Shown here piece by piece: positions 1 through 12,161 of a DNA stretch of 45,885 nt (the stretch's first letter is position 1; each line of letters starts with the position of its first letter). The stretch lies in assembly GCA_903918675.1 (NCBI GenBank), contig CAIXFE010000082.1:1-45885 (forward strand). The letters run 5' to 3'. The notes under the pieces are model-generated. The model ran no database searches. It had not been told where the DNA came from and saw nothing but the letters and a program-made list of their open reading frames with translations. The DNA comes from an uncultured bacterium. GTDB taxonomy: Bacteria; Patescibacteriota; Gracilibacteria; Absconditabacterales; Absconditicoccaceae. Both the position numbers and the translations under genes were made by a program.

Positions 1-73
1 GGCAATGAGAAAACTTACCCTCGTGGTGAGTTTTTTTTTGATTGAAAAAAAATCCACATATGTGGACTACATT

Positions 74-147
74 TCGGGGCGACAGGACTCGAACCTGCGA
101 CCTCAAGACCCCCAGCCTTGCATTCTAGCCATCTGAACTACGCCCCG
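74..147 (-). tRNA. tRNA-Pro (anticodon GGG)
   Basis: Reverse complement folds as a cloverleaf: acceptor CGGGGCG/CGCCCCG, anticodon stem CAAGG/TCTTG with loop CTGGGGG, T-arm GCAGG-TTCGAGT-CCTGT, discriminator A. Confidence 0.9.
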
Positions 148-257
148 GTATCCTTTTGATATGGATATGTCTCGAAATATCAACTCTAAGTATATTTTCC
201 TGTTGGAATTTATTTCCTTTTCTGTATCATTTTATCAATTTATCATTTTATCATTCC

Positions 258-1781
258 ATGTTTAAACTCCAATCCACTTACCAGCCCGCAGGAGATCAAA
301 TTAGAGCGATCGATGAGATTCAGAAGATTTTTGCGAAGGGGAAAAATAAAGTGACGCTCTTAGGAGCTACGGGGACAGGAAAGACCTTTACGATGGCAAA
401 TATTATCCAACATTTACAGAAACCTACGCTCATTATTTCCCACAACAAAACACTCGCGGCTCAGCTTGCCACCGAATTCAAGTACTTCTTCCCAGACAAC
501 GCTGTACACTATTTTGTATCTTACTTCGACTACTACCAGCCTGAAAGTTATTTACCCGCACAAGGCCTCTACATAGAGAAGGAGGCGACCGTCAACCAGG
601 AGATAGAGATGTACAGACTCGCAACTATGGCTTCCCTGCTCAGCAGAAAAGACGTGATCGTCGTGGCTTCCGTGTCTTCGCTGTATGGATTGGGGCAGAA
701 AAGATTCTTTGAAGAAAATTGTCTGATCTTGGAAACCGGCAAAGAATATGATTTTAAATTACTCAAAAGGCAGCTTCTCCATATGCAATACAAACCCGTG
801 CAAAGTAAGATCGAACACGGGATGTTTGATATGCATGGCGAGACGGTAGATATTTTTTCGAGTACAGAGAAGTTTCTGTATAGACTGCACTTCAATGAGG
901 AGAAGCTAGAACTTATCGAGCTGAGAGATTCTATGAGTTATGAATTTAGAGGTAAAGTAAATAAAGTAACCGTCTGGCCGGCGACACAATTTTTGCAAGA
1001 CGTGACTGACCTGGAGTTTATCTTAGCACAGATGGACGCTGAGAAAGAAGAGAGAGTCAAAGAATTTGAAAAAGCTGGCATGCTCGTAGAAGCAGAAAGG
1101 ATCAAGAAAAGAGTCGAATATGATATTAGGATGATCAGAGAGACATGATTCGTAAATGGTATCGAGAACTACTCTCTCTACTTCGATCGCAGACTGCCTG
1201 GTCAGCCCCCAAATACGATCTTCGATTATTTCCCAGATGATTTCTTACTCATCATCGATGAATCACATATGACACTGCCCCAATTGCAGGCGATGCCTAG
1301 CGGCGACAAATCCAGAAAAATGAACCTCGTGAAATACTGATTTAGACTGCCATCGGCGATCGATCATAGACCTCTGAATTTTCAGGAGCTAGAAACGAAG
1401 CTTGGATGGAAGGATGAATTGAAAATTGAAAATTGAAAATTAGAAATTGCGGAGCTGTGAGAAACATATAAACATTTACAGAAGAAGATATGATTAGAAA
1501 CGTGAATCAAGATGAAGCAGCATGTAGATGCGAAAACAATCTTCCTTTCTGCGACACCTGCTGAATATGAATTAAAATTATCAGATAAAATTGTGGAGCA
1601 AATTATTAGACCGACAGGATTATTAGATCCGATCACGTACGTCTATCCCAAGTCAGGAGAATATGACCCACTGATGAAAAGTCTAGAAACTCTGATCGCC
1701 AAGAAGCCACATTTGAAAGAATTTTTGGAGTGATATAGTCTGAAGGATGGAGTGGAAGAAATTTTTGGTAATGAAGAATAG
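258..1781 (+). CDS. uvrB: UvrABC system protein B, N-terminal part (truncated; UGA=Gly)
   Basis: [58 protein letters not shown][G][30 protein letters not shown]. Ends at TAG shortly after RPTGLLDP, so the C-terminal helicase domain is missing. Confidence 0.85.
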
Positions 1782-1814
1782 AAATAAGCTTTTTTATTAT
1801 CTTTGATCTTACTC

Positions 1815-2276
1815 ATGCTCGATTCCATCGGACTAACCAGTAGGGCTAAGAAAACTACGCAAGGACAGGATACTCCTATCACAGAGATTGTTGATATTTT
1901 TTCTTGTAATCAGGAACCGCTTCTAAATAACCTTCGCTGACATATCAATGACTTAAAGAAATTACTGGGCATAGATTTTGATCATCCCCATGGAGAAAGA
2001 TTTACCGATCTCTTCTGAAACACATGTGAAGATATCAGATACTATATGCGCCACAATAAAGCCATAGCACAAAGATTATATGATAGTCTACATCACCTTG
2101 TAGCTATTGCAAAGCAGTTATCTTCACAAGAGAAAGAATATTTCTTACAGGCTGTGATAGAAACGGTGGCGCTAAAGAAGACTAATGAACCCTCGGTTCT
2201 GGACGAAAAGACTATATGGTTGAATATATTTATAGAAAAGCTTAAAGTATCACTTTCAAAGTATTTTACTCCATAA
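1815..2276 (+). CDS. hypothetical protein (153 aa; UGA=Gly)
   Basis: In-frame ORF from ATG 1815 through two TGA codons to TAA; no recognised family. Confidence 0.55.
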
Positions 2277-2284
2277 TAATATGC

Positions 2285-3208
2285 ATGCCACTTACCCCAG
2301 AGTTAGAGAACATAATAAATATACTGAATGAAGGGAAAACGATTTGCTTGCTAGCCCCAAGTTTCCCTGTGGATTTCGCGTATCCTCAGATTGTCATAGA
2401 TCTGAAAGGGATCGGATTTACTAAGGTAGTCGAACTGACTTATGCAGCGAAGATGATCAATATGCACTATCATGAGCTGATCAAAAAAGATCCTACAAAG
2501 CAATGGATATGCACCAACTGCCCCACTGTGGTAAAATATATCACGAATAAATATCCTCAGCATAAAGATAAATTGATCGATATTGCTTCGCCCATGGTCA
2601 TCATGAGTAGATTTGTGAAGAAAGCGTACGAGCAAAGCGAGGGAGTCCCGCAAGGCGGGAAATACTGACCAGATCGGAAGACGGTTTTCGTTTGACCGTG
2701 TTTAGCAAAAAAAATGGAGGCGAAGGAGTCAGGCGATGTGGACGAGGCCATCACGTTCAAAGAACTTCAGCAAATATTTGATCACTACAAAGAAAATAAT
2801 ATCCCGTATAAGGAGTTCTCATTTGATGTCACGGAGAGTGGCGATGCGGACTTCGATAAATTTTACAACGATTATACCAAAGTATTTCCACTGACGGGAG
2901 CTGTCGCGGATACGCTGCATTACAGAGATGTCCTCTCCCCTGACCAGGTTTTGGTCGTAGATGAGATCAAACATTTGGATGCCGCTTTAGACTATATGGA
3001 GAAAAATCCCAACATCAAATTCCTAGATCCCCTCTCCTGTCCTGGAGGCTGTATCGGATGACCATGAATAATTTCCCTCGCTCCAACTGAAGAAAGAGTG
3101 AAAAAAATCAAGGCATATAGAGATCATTGCAAGAAGAATAAGATGGGTAGCAAGGAAGGGAAAGCGGAATATATGGATGGAGTGGATTTTGATAATAAGA
3201 TTATATAA
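2285..3208 (+). CDS. [FeFe]-hydrogenase large-subunit C-terminal-domain-like protein (UGA=Gly)
   Basis: Three H-cluster-like motifs: ICTNCPTVV (L1), VFV[G]PCLAKKMEA (L2), DPLSCPGGCIG[G]PG (L3). No N-terminal ferredoxin domain in the ORF. Confidence 0.7.
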
Positions 3209-3216
3209 GGATAGCC

Positions 3217-3273
3217 GAAAAATGGCCGAAAATAGCTTAAAGTAGCTTAAAATTGCTGGGCTATTTTTGGCGC
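3217..3273. terminator. possible hairpin downstream of the hydrogenase-like gene
   Basis: GCCGAAAATAGC ... GCTATTTTTGGC imperfect inverted repeat just after the TAA at 3208. Confidence 0.35.
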
Positions 3274-3349
3274 GAAGGCCGCCTTGGTGGTGGACGAGCG
3301 TTTGGCTATCTTTCAGCACGGAGTGTTAAGCATTTATTTACAATTATTT

Positions 3350-4696
3350 ATGATGACTCAAGAGTTTAACTTTTCATTAATAAATCTCTGATGTACCAAA
3401 AACCTGGTCGATAGCCAGCATTTCCTGGGGCGTCTTTTTGATATTAGCATCAAGACTCCTGATTATACACTGAATTATTTCACGGATCCGTTTGATAAAA
3501 ACGCGGATATCGTTTTCGTGAATACCTGCGGATTTATTTCTTCATGAAGAGATGAAGCTGAACAAAATGTACGTAAACTTTTGAAGGCAGGAAAGATTGT
3601 CTATCTCTTGGGGTGTGCGGTTCAGTATTATAAACAGTTACAGGTTTCAGGTTCCAAGTTACAGGTTAGAAACGTCCATTATCTTTCACGGCACGATGTT
3701 ACATCGGTCAGTCTCAAGGATCTCATGCAATGATACAACAGTACAACTTTCTGAAATTTTGAATTTAACAAAGGACCAAGAGTGTATACCAATATTGAAA
3801 ATAAATTTGAATATCTCAAGATCGCTGAATGATGCGACAATCACTGCTCATTCTGCATCATCCCCCAACTCAGATGAAAACAAAAATCATTAGCGATAGA
3901 GAAAATTCTAACTGGAGTGAAACAGATGATCGATGCGTGAATCGAAGAGATTATCGTGATCGCGCAAGACACTACGAGATACGGGACCGACCTGTATGGA
4001 AAACCAGCTTTGCTTGAGCTTCTGAAGAGGATAGAAGAGATCTGATGAGAATTTAGATACAGACTCCTCTATCTCTATCCAGATATCGTGACGCTCAAAC
4101 AATTGGAGCAACTCACGAAGCTCAAGAAATTTATTCCTTACTTCGATGTCCCGCTTCAGCATATCAGTTCTTCGGTATTGAAAAGAATGGGAAGATTTTA
4201 CGATGAGTGATATATCGGAAAATTTTTGGATCAGATTAAGAAATTATTTCCAGTCCATTTCATCAGGACAAATTTGATCATAGGATTTCCTGGAGAGATG
4301 AAGGAAGATTTCCAACAGTTGAAGAAATTCGTGCAGGAAGAAAATTTCGACAATGTCGCATTGTTTGAATATCATGATGAGCCTCTCGCTCCATCGAGTA
4401 AATTGCTAGATAAAGTGCCGGATAGGGAGATTAGGAAAAGATTTAATGAAATGAAAACAATAGTCGAAAGTCTTAGATCCACAAGAGCCAAGATGAGAAA
4501 AGGGAAGGAAGAAATTGGTTACATTATGGATGTTGAGAGGTTGAGACGTTGAGAGATTGAGAGATTAACAATTAGGCCATGGCTTAATTGTCCGGAGATT
4601 GATGAGTATGATAAGATTTCTGCGAAGCAGATTATCGGATGCTTTGATGATTCTGAAGAACTGAAAATATGAGATAAGATAATCTATACCATATAG
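3350..4696 (+). CDS. rimO: ribosomal protein S12 methylthiotransferase RimO (UGA=Gly)
   Basis: L[G]CTKNLVDSQ, FVNTCGFI, IAE[G]CDNHCSFCIIPQLR[G], IAQDTTRYGTDLYG, PYFDVPLQHIS, RTNLIIGFPGE. Ends TAG. Confidence 0.92.
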
Positions 4697-4763
4697 TTTT
4701 CTTTTAAAAACCCACTTGAATTTCTTATGTCTATTCCTATAAACGATATTTGTCAACCACTTT

Positions 4764-7700
4764 ATGGTTTTTGACTATAATATGGGAGATACGAACACAG
4801 GAGCTGATTCTCAGTTATCTTTTACTTTTGATGAATTCTCATCTACGGAGAATAATTTTGTTAATACAGAAACTTCAAAAATTACGAAGGTTACTGGTAA
4901 TGCGATCGTTAATATAGATCATAGCACACCTCCTCTCCTTAATGAACTCTCGCCTCACGACAAATATCTTGAGCTCGAGCTTATTCTCAAGAACCTTTCA
5001 ACAGGTGAAATTCTTTCTCATTTTCTTAACAACCAAAGAAAATTGTTACAAAATATTGGCCTTTATAAACAATGAACAAAAATAGTCTATATAGGCATAC
5101 AAGGGCAGATCTCCTTGCAGTTGTCTTTACCGCAGGAATTACTTTCTTGGCGAGGTAAGGTTCTATGACTTAACGATAAAGATGATTTGCCCGAGCAATG
5201 CATAGGGAATCACCTTCTTGATAATCCAGAGACGCCTCCACTGATTAAGGAGTATGAGGATCCCTGTCCAGAGCTTTATCCTGCAGATTATTTGGATTCA
5301 TTTAGTGAAGATGATGTCCCAGAAGTTATCGAAGATACATTGGATACATTGGATTTATTGGAAGAGCTTCTAGCACGAGGGTATTTTCCTCTTCAAATGG
5401 AGGATACACCGACACCCGATGATCATGGAGAACCAAACAGAGATACCGATCCAGCTAATATTAACCCTTGAAATAATTCGAAAACAGATAGATATATCCT
5501 TTGATCTGATTGAAGATTAGACTTATTTTCTATGGTATGATCGTATGGAGTCGAGAAAACATGTAGTATGATCAAACAACTGATAGACGCTAAAGAAAAC
5601 GGCTACTGAGACGTCCTGAACATTCTCTGGAGAGAAATAGGCGTCTGGGGGAATATTGAGAGACTGCAAGAAGATTCTTCCTTCATATTTAATTTCTTCG
5701 GACGTATCAAAGAGAGCTTCAAAAAGGGAAATATCTGGTTTCGCCTCTTGGAAAAGAGTGATAATGAAGATGGAAGTCTCTGGAGCGAATTATGGCAGTG
5801 GTTTGATAAAATTCTCGAAGGAATGAGATTTATGTGGTCCCAATGAGAGCATCGTCAAGATCTGGACGACTTTTCTGGTCTCAGTGTCCGATTTGATAGA
5901 TACACAGATAACTATCCCCATATGTACGGGACACTCCTTTCTATTATCTGACCACAGAATGTTGATAATTTTAGACTTCTTAGCCCTTTTCAGGATGCCT
6001 TCCCTGATATGTTTCAGGAATATATTTCCGATGATATAAGGACTGATCTTCTTACAACATATAAAAAAAGTTGTATTATGACTCCTTTGTTGGCTATTGC
6101 TCAAGCACTTAAAGAAGGGAAAGTATGACAACACATAGATACATTATTAAAAGATTTTAATGAGATCCTCAATAGTTGTATCGAACATTCTCCTACTCCT
6201 CTGGATGAACTCTGTACATGTACTATGTCACTCTCAATAATCGGTATCAGCCTCTTACCAGAGAATAAAGGATTAAAATATATCGATACAGGTGAAACAA
6301 TACTCTTTGGTGAGATTCCAATTGATTCTGGAGATGCCGAAGAAATATTCGAATGTATAAAACTAGGGCTTCTAGAGTGGCTTGAAGAAATCATAGAAAA
6401 AATGGAAGCGAAAAAGCCAGTAGAGGGGAATCTTTCTCAATTTTTCTGGCTTCAGAAAGATACAAATAGATTACCTCCACCACAAGAAAACTTTGAGGAA
6501 GTAGACTTTGTAATGGATAATGATAAGATTGATATCTCTGCAAGCATGCTAGAATATTGAAAAAAAATAGTCTATCGTATGATGATTGATACCCTGAAAA
6601 GATGAGAAGACGATCCCGATTACATCAAACATCATGAAACTTTTTATGAATATCTTGGATGAAAATTTTGACGAGTATATCTCAAAAAAGATATAGTAGA
6701 CTTCCTAGTTATTCGATATCAAGTAGAGTATAAAGGACTTGATATACCACTACGCTTTGGTCCTTATGGATTGATAGACTTTGGATATGTAGAGTTATTA
6801 AGATTTGATCAGAAAGAGAGGGAAGAGTTCTATATGGGAGTTCTAAACTGATGACCTGAGTATGATCAATACTGCATCTTTATACCACAAATATGGCGTT
6901 ATATCAAAAGATACTATTCTCGAAATGGTACTATGAAAGAGCTTATAGGCGCTAGAACGGCTGAGATTAATGAGCTACCATCCGCTGCTTTTGATGTCTT
7001 CCTCACACCGGATTCGGCATTCGATATTGATAGGATGATCAAGAAACATGGGACAAAAAAGACCTCAGAGATCTTCGATTCTATTTTCGTAGGAAATTAT
7101 CCATATAGTAGTAAGTTTTTCAAAACACTTATAGAGAAGCTTATGGTAAAAATGAAGAAACAAGAATTCATTCTATTACTAAGATCAGGCGATATTGAAT
7201 ACATAGCAGACCTTTTTTCAGATATTTATGATGCACTTGATTCATGTGGCATCTATGATACATTTTATATAGGTCCTAATATGAATCGGCTCCCAATAAA
7301 AAAGCGATCTTCACTGATCGTTGATGCATTAGCAATTATGCCCACTCCAGCACCACAACAAACCCTAAAAACAAATAATATTAATGCAAACATATTATAT
7401 AAGACTATATGAATGAGAGATAAGCCGGTTATTGATCTTATCAATGACATAATCCGTCAGGCATGACCACAGACATTTATGAATATGTTCGCAAGTTATA
7501 TGAGTATGAAAAAAAATAATAGTGTAAGATCACAACAATTGATTACTGCCTGCCAAAAAAGTCTTGTCAGAGAATATATAAAGAATTTCGTTACCTCTCC
7601 TGAAAAAGTAAATTATGAAGATGAAATTAAGTTTAAGTTCATTGCAGATCTACAGAAACTAATAAGAAACAATCAACGACTTTCTTATAATCCACTTACA

Positions 7701-8141
7701 GATAGACTACTTGATAATAAAACCTGACTCTCTCTTCCTATAGACTGTTTTATTACAAAGTATTCTATACAAGAACTAGAAACGCAAACAGAAGAAATCA
7801 TCGATGAACGGCTCAGTTATTGTACAGTAGATGCAAACCACGCAGAGAAGATATGAATCATCATAAAAGATAATCGGTTAGGGGAGGAATTTCTTTCCGT
7901 CATTCGTCCAACGAATACAATATCTTATTATGTACAATATCTATGACTCAGAATACCAGTCAGAGACCTCTGTGAAGGATGCGATGAACAGTACCGACCA
8001 AAGAATCTTAAAGATCGAATGGGGCGAGTTGACATACAATATGCCGAGAAAGGGAACACCCCTTCACATCGTCTTCCTTCCACTAATCCCTATCATAGGA
8101 ACAACTTTTCAACAGAAAAAGATGAAAGTCTCCCCTTCTAA
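4764..8141 (+). CDS. large uncharacterised protein (1125 aa; UGA=Gly)
   Basis: Standard-code ORFs at 4764, 5187, 6225, 6933 and 7479 are all in one frame. Reading about 20 TGAs as Gly gives one open frame to TAA 8139-8141. No recognised domain. Confidence 0.8.
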
Positions 8142-8350
8142 GCTCTCCTTGTTTTCTCCTGCGCTTTCTTTACTAATCGGTAGTCGGGAATTGGCTTGAG
8201 GCTTAAAGCGTAAAGCTTGAGACCTTGAAAATTAAAAATTAAACTTTGTCAACTCTTCGAAAATTAGAAAATTTTGTTATTTGTAAATTGTTTGTAAAAT
8301 TCAAAATTCTTAAATTTTAAAATTCCATTTTATTCTTTCTCTCCTCTCTC

Positions 8351-9688
8351 TTGCTTTCCCTCTACATCCATATTCCTTTCTGTGCCAGTAAATGCGCTTA
8401 TTGTAGCTTCAATAGTTTGCCCATAGATTTTTCTGATAAACTCATTGATAATTATATCGTTGCGTTGAAAAAAGAGATCGATCATTATAGTGTGACGCTT
8501 ATGGATAAAGAAATTAAGACCCTGTATATCTGATGAGGGACGCCAAGCAGAATCTGAGTAGAAAGAATTATCGATATCGTGGAGTATATTGCGACAAAAT
8601 TTGATCTCGAGAATATGGCTGAATTTAGCATCGAACTTAACCCCTCCCCTGCTCAAGAGGTTTTGGATTTTGTAAAAAAGCTGAATCACAGGTACGCGAA
8701 GTTTCCCAGAGTGAGGTTTAGTTTTGGGATTCAGAGTCTGGATGATGAGATATTAAAAACTGTCTGAAGAGCATACTCTTTTGTCGGAATCACAGATTTC
8801 TTAAGGAAGCTCGTACATCTCAAGCAAGATAACAATGTCTTCAATTTCGATTTCATCGCATTCGGCAAATTTCATGTCAGCAAAAATGGAACTAAACAAT
8901 TACGACATGATTTTAATCGTGAATTTTTCCAGAAATTTCTAGAAAGCGGGCGGGCAGATAGTATCTCCCTCTATACTTTGGAACATCATGAAAATTCTAA
9001 GCGATATAGTGATCTCATCGGAATTGAAAATTGAAAATTGTCCTTACAGGATGAAAGGATTGAGGATTGAAAATGATGCAATACATACTGAGAAGTCGAA
9101 AGTCTAAGGTCTAAGGACCAAGCTCTAAGTTCTGATGAGAACATTATGGAAGAATTTATTTTCTTGAAAGATATTATTTTGCATGCCTGATTTTCTAGAT
9201 ATGAAATATCTAACTTCACTAAGGCAAGCAAGGCATCGATCCACAATATGGTGTATCGGAATATGGAAAATTATTTGGGACTTGGTTTATCAGCAAGCTC
9301 CTTTCTCCCAATGACTAATGACCAATGACTAATGACTCATGTATTTCCATCGTTCCAGAATTCTATCGTTCCATCGTTCTGAACGCGTTGGACCAATACC
9401 GCCGATATGAAAACCTATCTCGAGGGAAATCGAGTCGATGAAAAGCAAGTCCAAACGCTGGACAATTCAGACCTTCTGATAGAAGAATTTTTCCTCAGCC
9501 TGAGAACAAGAGAAGGGATTGCTGATATTGATAAGTTTAAAGACGTACTCATTCCAAATTACAAATGACTAATTACGAATTACGAATGAGCGTGATTGGT
9601 TCTTTTCGACTGAACAAAATTACAACTCACTGATGAGGGAATGAATGTATCGAATACTATTGTCACTGAATTATTGAGAGAAATCTAA
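8351..9688 (+). CDS. hemW: radical SAM HemW-like (coproporphyrinogen III oxidase-like) protein (UGA=Gly)
   Basis: LYIHIPFCASKCAYCSFNS, TLYI[GG]GTPS, FSIELNPSP, RFSFGIQSLDDEIL, SRYEISNF, NYLGLGLSASSF, RWTNTADMKTYLEG, FFLSLRTREGI. TTG start, TAA stop. Confidence 0.9.
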
Positions 9689-9861
9689 ACAGATTATTGG
9701 GCGTTTGGAATCGGGGATCTGGAATCGGGAATATCCCTGCCAAATAAACAGATTCCCAATAAACCGATAAACCATTTTCCCCTTGAATCCTTGTCATAAA
9801 TGACTACATTGATTATGAGCATAGTAGAATATGCTTATTTTTTATTTACTCAGAAAAAAAT

Positions 9862-10890
9862 ATGAAATTAGATGGTAAAAGTATCCAAGCTGCAATTATG
9901 CAACTCGTAGATGATTATAAATTCGATCCGTATCAAGTATTGGAGATCGTGAAAGCCGGCATCAAGTCTGGATTTAAAAAGGACTTCGCTCAATACAAAA
10001 AGTCTGAAATTCTGGTAAATATCGAGGACGATGGGACAGTAAAGATCTATAAAGAGCTTGAAGTAAGTGAAGAGATCGAAGATGAGGAGAAGCAAGTCAC
10101 GGTGAAAGAAGCGAAGAAAATTAGAAAAGATGCTGAAGTGTGAGAGCAATTATTGATCGATGTCACTCCAGAGACGATGGAGCTTTCTAGGATTGCAGCT
10201 CAATCTGCTGCGCAGACGATCAAGCAAAGTTTGAAAGCGATCGAGAGAGAAAGATTTTACGAAAAGTTTCAAAATAAACAGTGAGAGTTGCTCAAGGCGA
10301 GAGTCATCAGAGTTCATGCAGACAGCGTGATCTTAGATATAGAAGGAACCGCGGTGGTATTGCAACCCGATGGGCAGATCCCCAACAGAATGTATGAACC
10401 AGGAGAAGAAATTTTTGTACTCTTGAAACAGATTTCAAAAGATCAAGGAAGTATCGTCTTGGAGATTACTCAATCTACAACTGAATATATCGAAGCTATC
10501 CTGAGAAAAATCGTTCCAGAATTGGAAGAATGAATCATCACTATAGAAAAGATTGTCAGGATCCCTGGTAAGAGGACGAAGATCGTCGTAGCTTCTCATG
10601 AGGAAAAAGTCGATCCCGTCGGTGTGATGGTAGGAAGTAGAGGAGACAGAATAAATACCGTGTTATCATTGTTGGATGGAGAGAAGCTTGATTTCATCGA
10701 ACAGACTGAGGATCCTTTGCAGCTCATCAGAAATTGTTTGAAGCCTGCCCACATCGATCATATCGAGATCCAAGATCATAAAGCCATTGTGACCATAGAA
10801 GAAAGTCAGAAGGCTCTCGCTATCGGCAAATGAGCTTCTAATGTGAAATTAGCGTCACAATTGACAGGATATCAGATTGAAATAATATAG
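9862..10890 (+). CDS. nusA: transcription termination/antitermination protein NusA (UGA=Gly)
   Basis: KVDPVGVMVGSRGDRINTVLSLLDGEKLDFIE, AIGK[G]ASNVKLASQLTGYQIEII; S1/KH organisation. Confidence 0.92.
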
Positions 10891-11026
10891 ATCGGAGAAC
10901 TTAGCGCTTAGACCTTAGATGGATACGGTTTTCAATAGCGTGTTGGTAGGCAGTTTTAAGGTTTACCCCTTGAACTACAGCTTTTGCCCTTCAACATTTT
11001 AACACTTTAACATTTTATCCATTCTC

Positions 11027-11404
11027 ATGGAGTGAGTAGAAATTATAGAGTTGGAAACAGTCAAACAAGACGAGAGAGGTTCAATTTTTCAATTTCTTAA
11101 TAGAGACTCGTCGCATATCCTTGTCATCAAAAGGGGAAAATGAAGTATCAGCGGCAAGCATTATCATACAGGCAAAGATAGAATGAAAGACCCCGAAACG
11201 CTAGTTGTGATCGATGGAGAGCTCGAGATGATTTTGAAAAATATAAAAACCGGAGAAGAATTTAGTCAGATATATAATCGCCCTATCATGTTTAAGATTG
11301 CCCCATTTATTTATCATGAGATCAGGGCGATTACCGATATCGTGATGCTGGATATGAATAGCATAGACGATGATGACGACACGATCAAAATCAATCGTGA
11401 ATAG
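11027..11404 (+). CDS. cupin-fold protein (WxcM-like/sugar ketoisomerase-like; UGA=Gly)
   Basis: DERGSIFQFLNRDSSHILVIKRGKGSISGKHYHTGKDRMKDPETLVVIDGELEMILKN; HYH-type cupin motif. Confidence 0.6.
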
Positions 11405-11425
11405 TTTTTACTCTCCAGAGATCAG

Positions 11426-12151
11426 ATGATTTTCTTAATATTTTTATTAGGCCTTGTCGCCGGCACTCTCTCTGCTATTTCATGAGGAGCGGGACTCATA
11501 GTTGCTCCTGCGCTCATGCTTTTGTGATTGCCACCACAAGCGGCTATCGCCACCAGTAAATTTGCTGGCGTATGAAATGCACTATGAGCTATAGCTAAAT
11601 TTTGGAAAGAGAAAAAGATTATTTGGAAGATAGCATTACCCTTATGTATCTTTGCTGTCATCGGAGGATATCTCTGAGCGCATATTGTCATCAGCATAGA
11701 TGCACGTACATTATCCATCATCATCTGAGTGCTCTTACTGGTATTGCTTCCGATAGTATTGATAGGTAACATTGGCGTTACTCAGAAAGCGACTTCACTT
11801 ATAAAAAAAATACTGTGATCTCTTATCTATTTTCTTCTCTCTATCCTTGGATGATTCCTTGGGGGACTTGGGCCATTGTATATGGCTAATCTGATGTATT
11901 TTTATGGATTGGATATCGTCCAAGCGAATGCTACAGACATTATCCCGTATTTTGTACTTACCGTTACTTCCGTGATTGTCCTTATTAGCCAATGATTCCT
12001 GGATCGAAAGATTTGAATCACTTTGTTCTTAGGTATGATGATCTGAGGATATGTAGGAGCTCATCTTGCTATCAAAAAATGAAATAAACGAGTGAAAACG
12101 GTTTTTGCCATAGTTGTCGTAGCATCTGCGATCAAGATTTTATTCTTCTAA
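11426..12151 (+). CDS. TauE/SafE-family membrane permease (UGA=Gly)
   Basis: GLVAGTLSAIS[G]GAGLIVAPALMLL[G]LPPQAAIATSKFAGV[G]NAL, hydrophobic TM segments, GGYVGAHLAIKK near the C-terminus. Confidence 0.82.
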
Positions 12152-12161
12152 GCATTATCCC

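Noticed and set aside
156-1148. ORF track starts uvrB at 156 and ends it at 1148
   Set aside because: The first 34 residues are unlike Uvr[15 protein letters not shown] at 258 is the natural start, and 1146-1148 TGA is Gly followed by [12 protein letters not shown].
4226-4552. Many short adjacent ORFs (rimO, uvrB, hemW, RpoB pieces) suggesting pseudogenes or frameshifts
   Set aside because: Fragments are in one frame and interrupted only by TGA at conserved Gly positions, so they are recoded intact genes.
4750-4782. TTGTCA ... TATAAT promoter-like sequence upstream of the 1125-aa ORF
   Set aside because: Spacer is about 20 bp, and the -10 box overlaps the proposed start region; not convincing.
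8142-8350. AT-rich spacer with AAAATTAGAAAATTTT-type sequences as a replication origin or ncRNA
   Set aside because: Only simple AT microrepeats; no DnaA-box cluster or conserved RNA fold that I can support.
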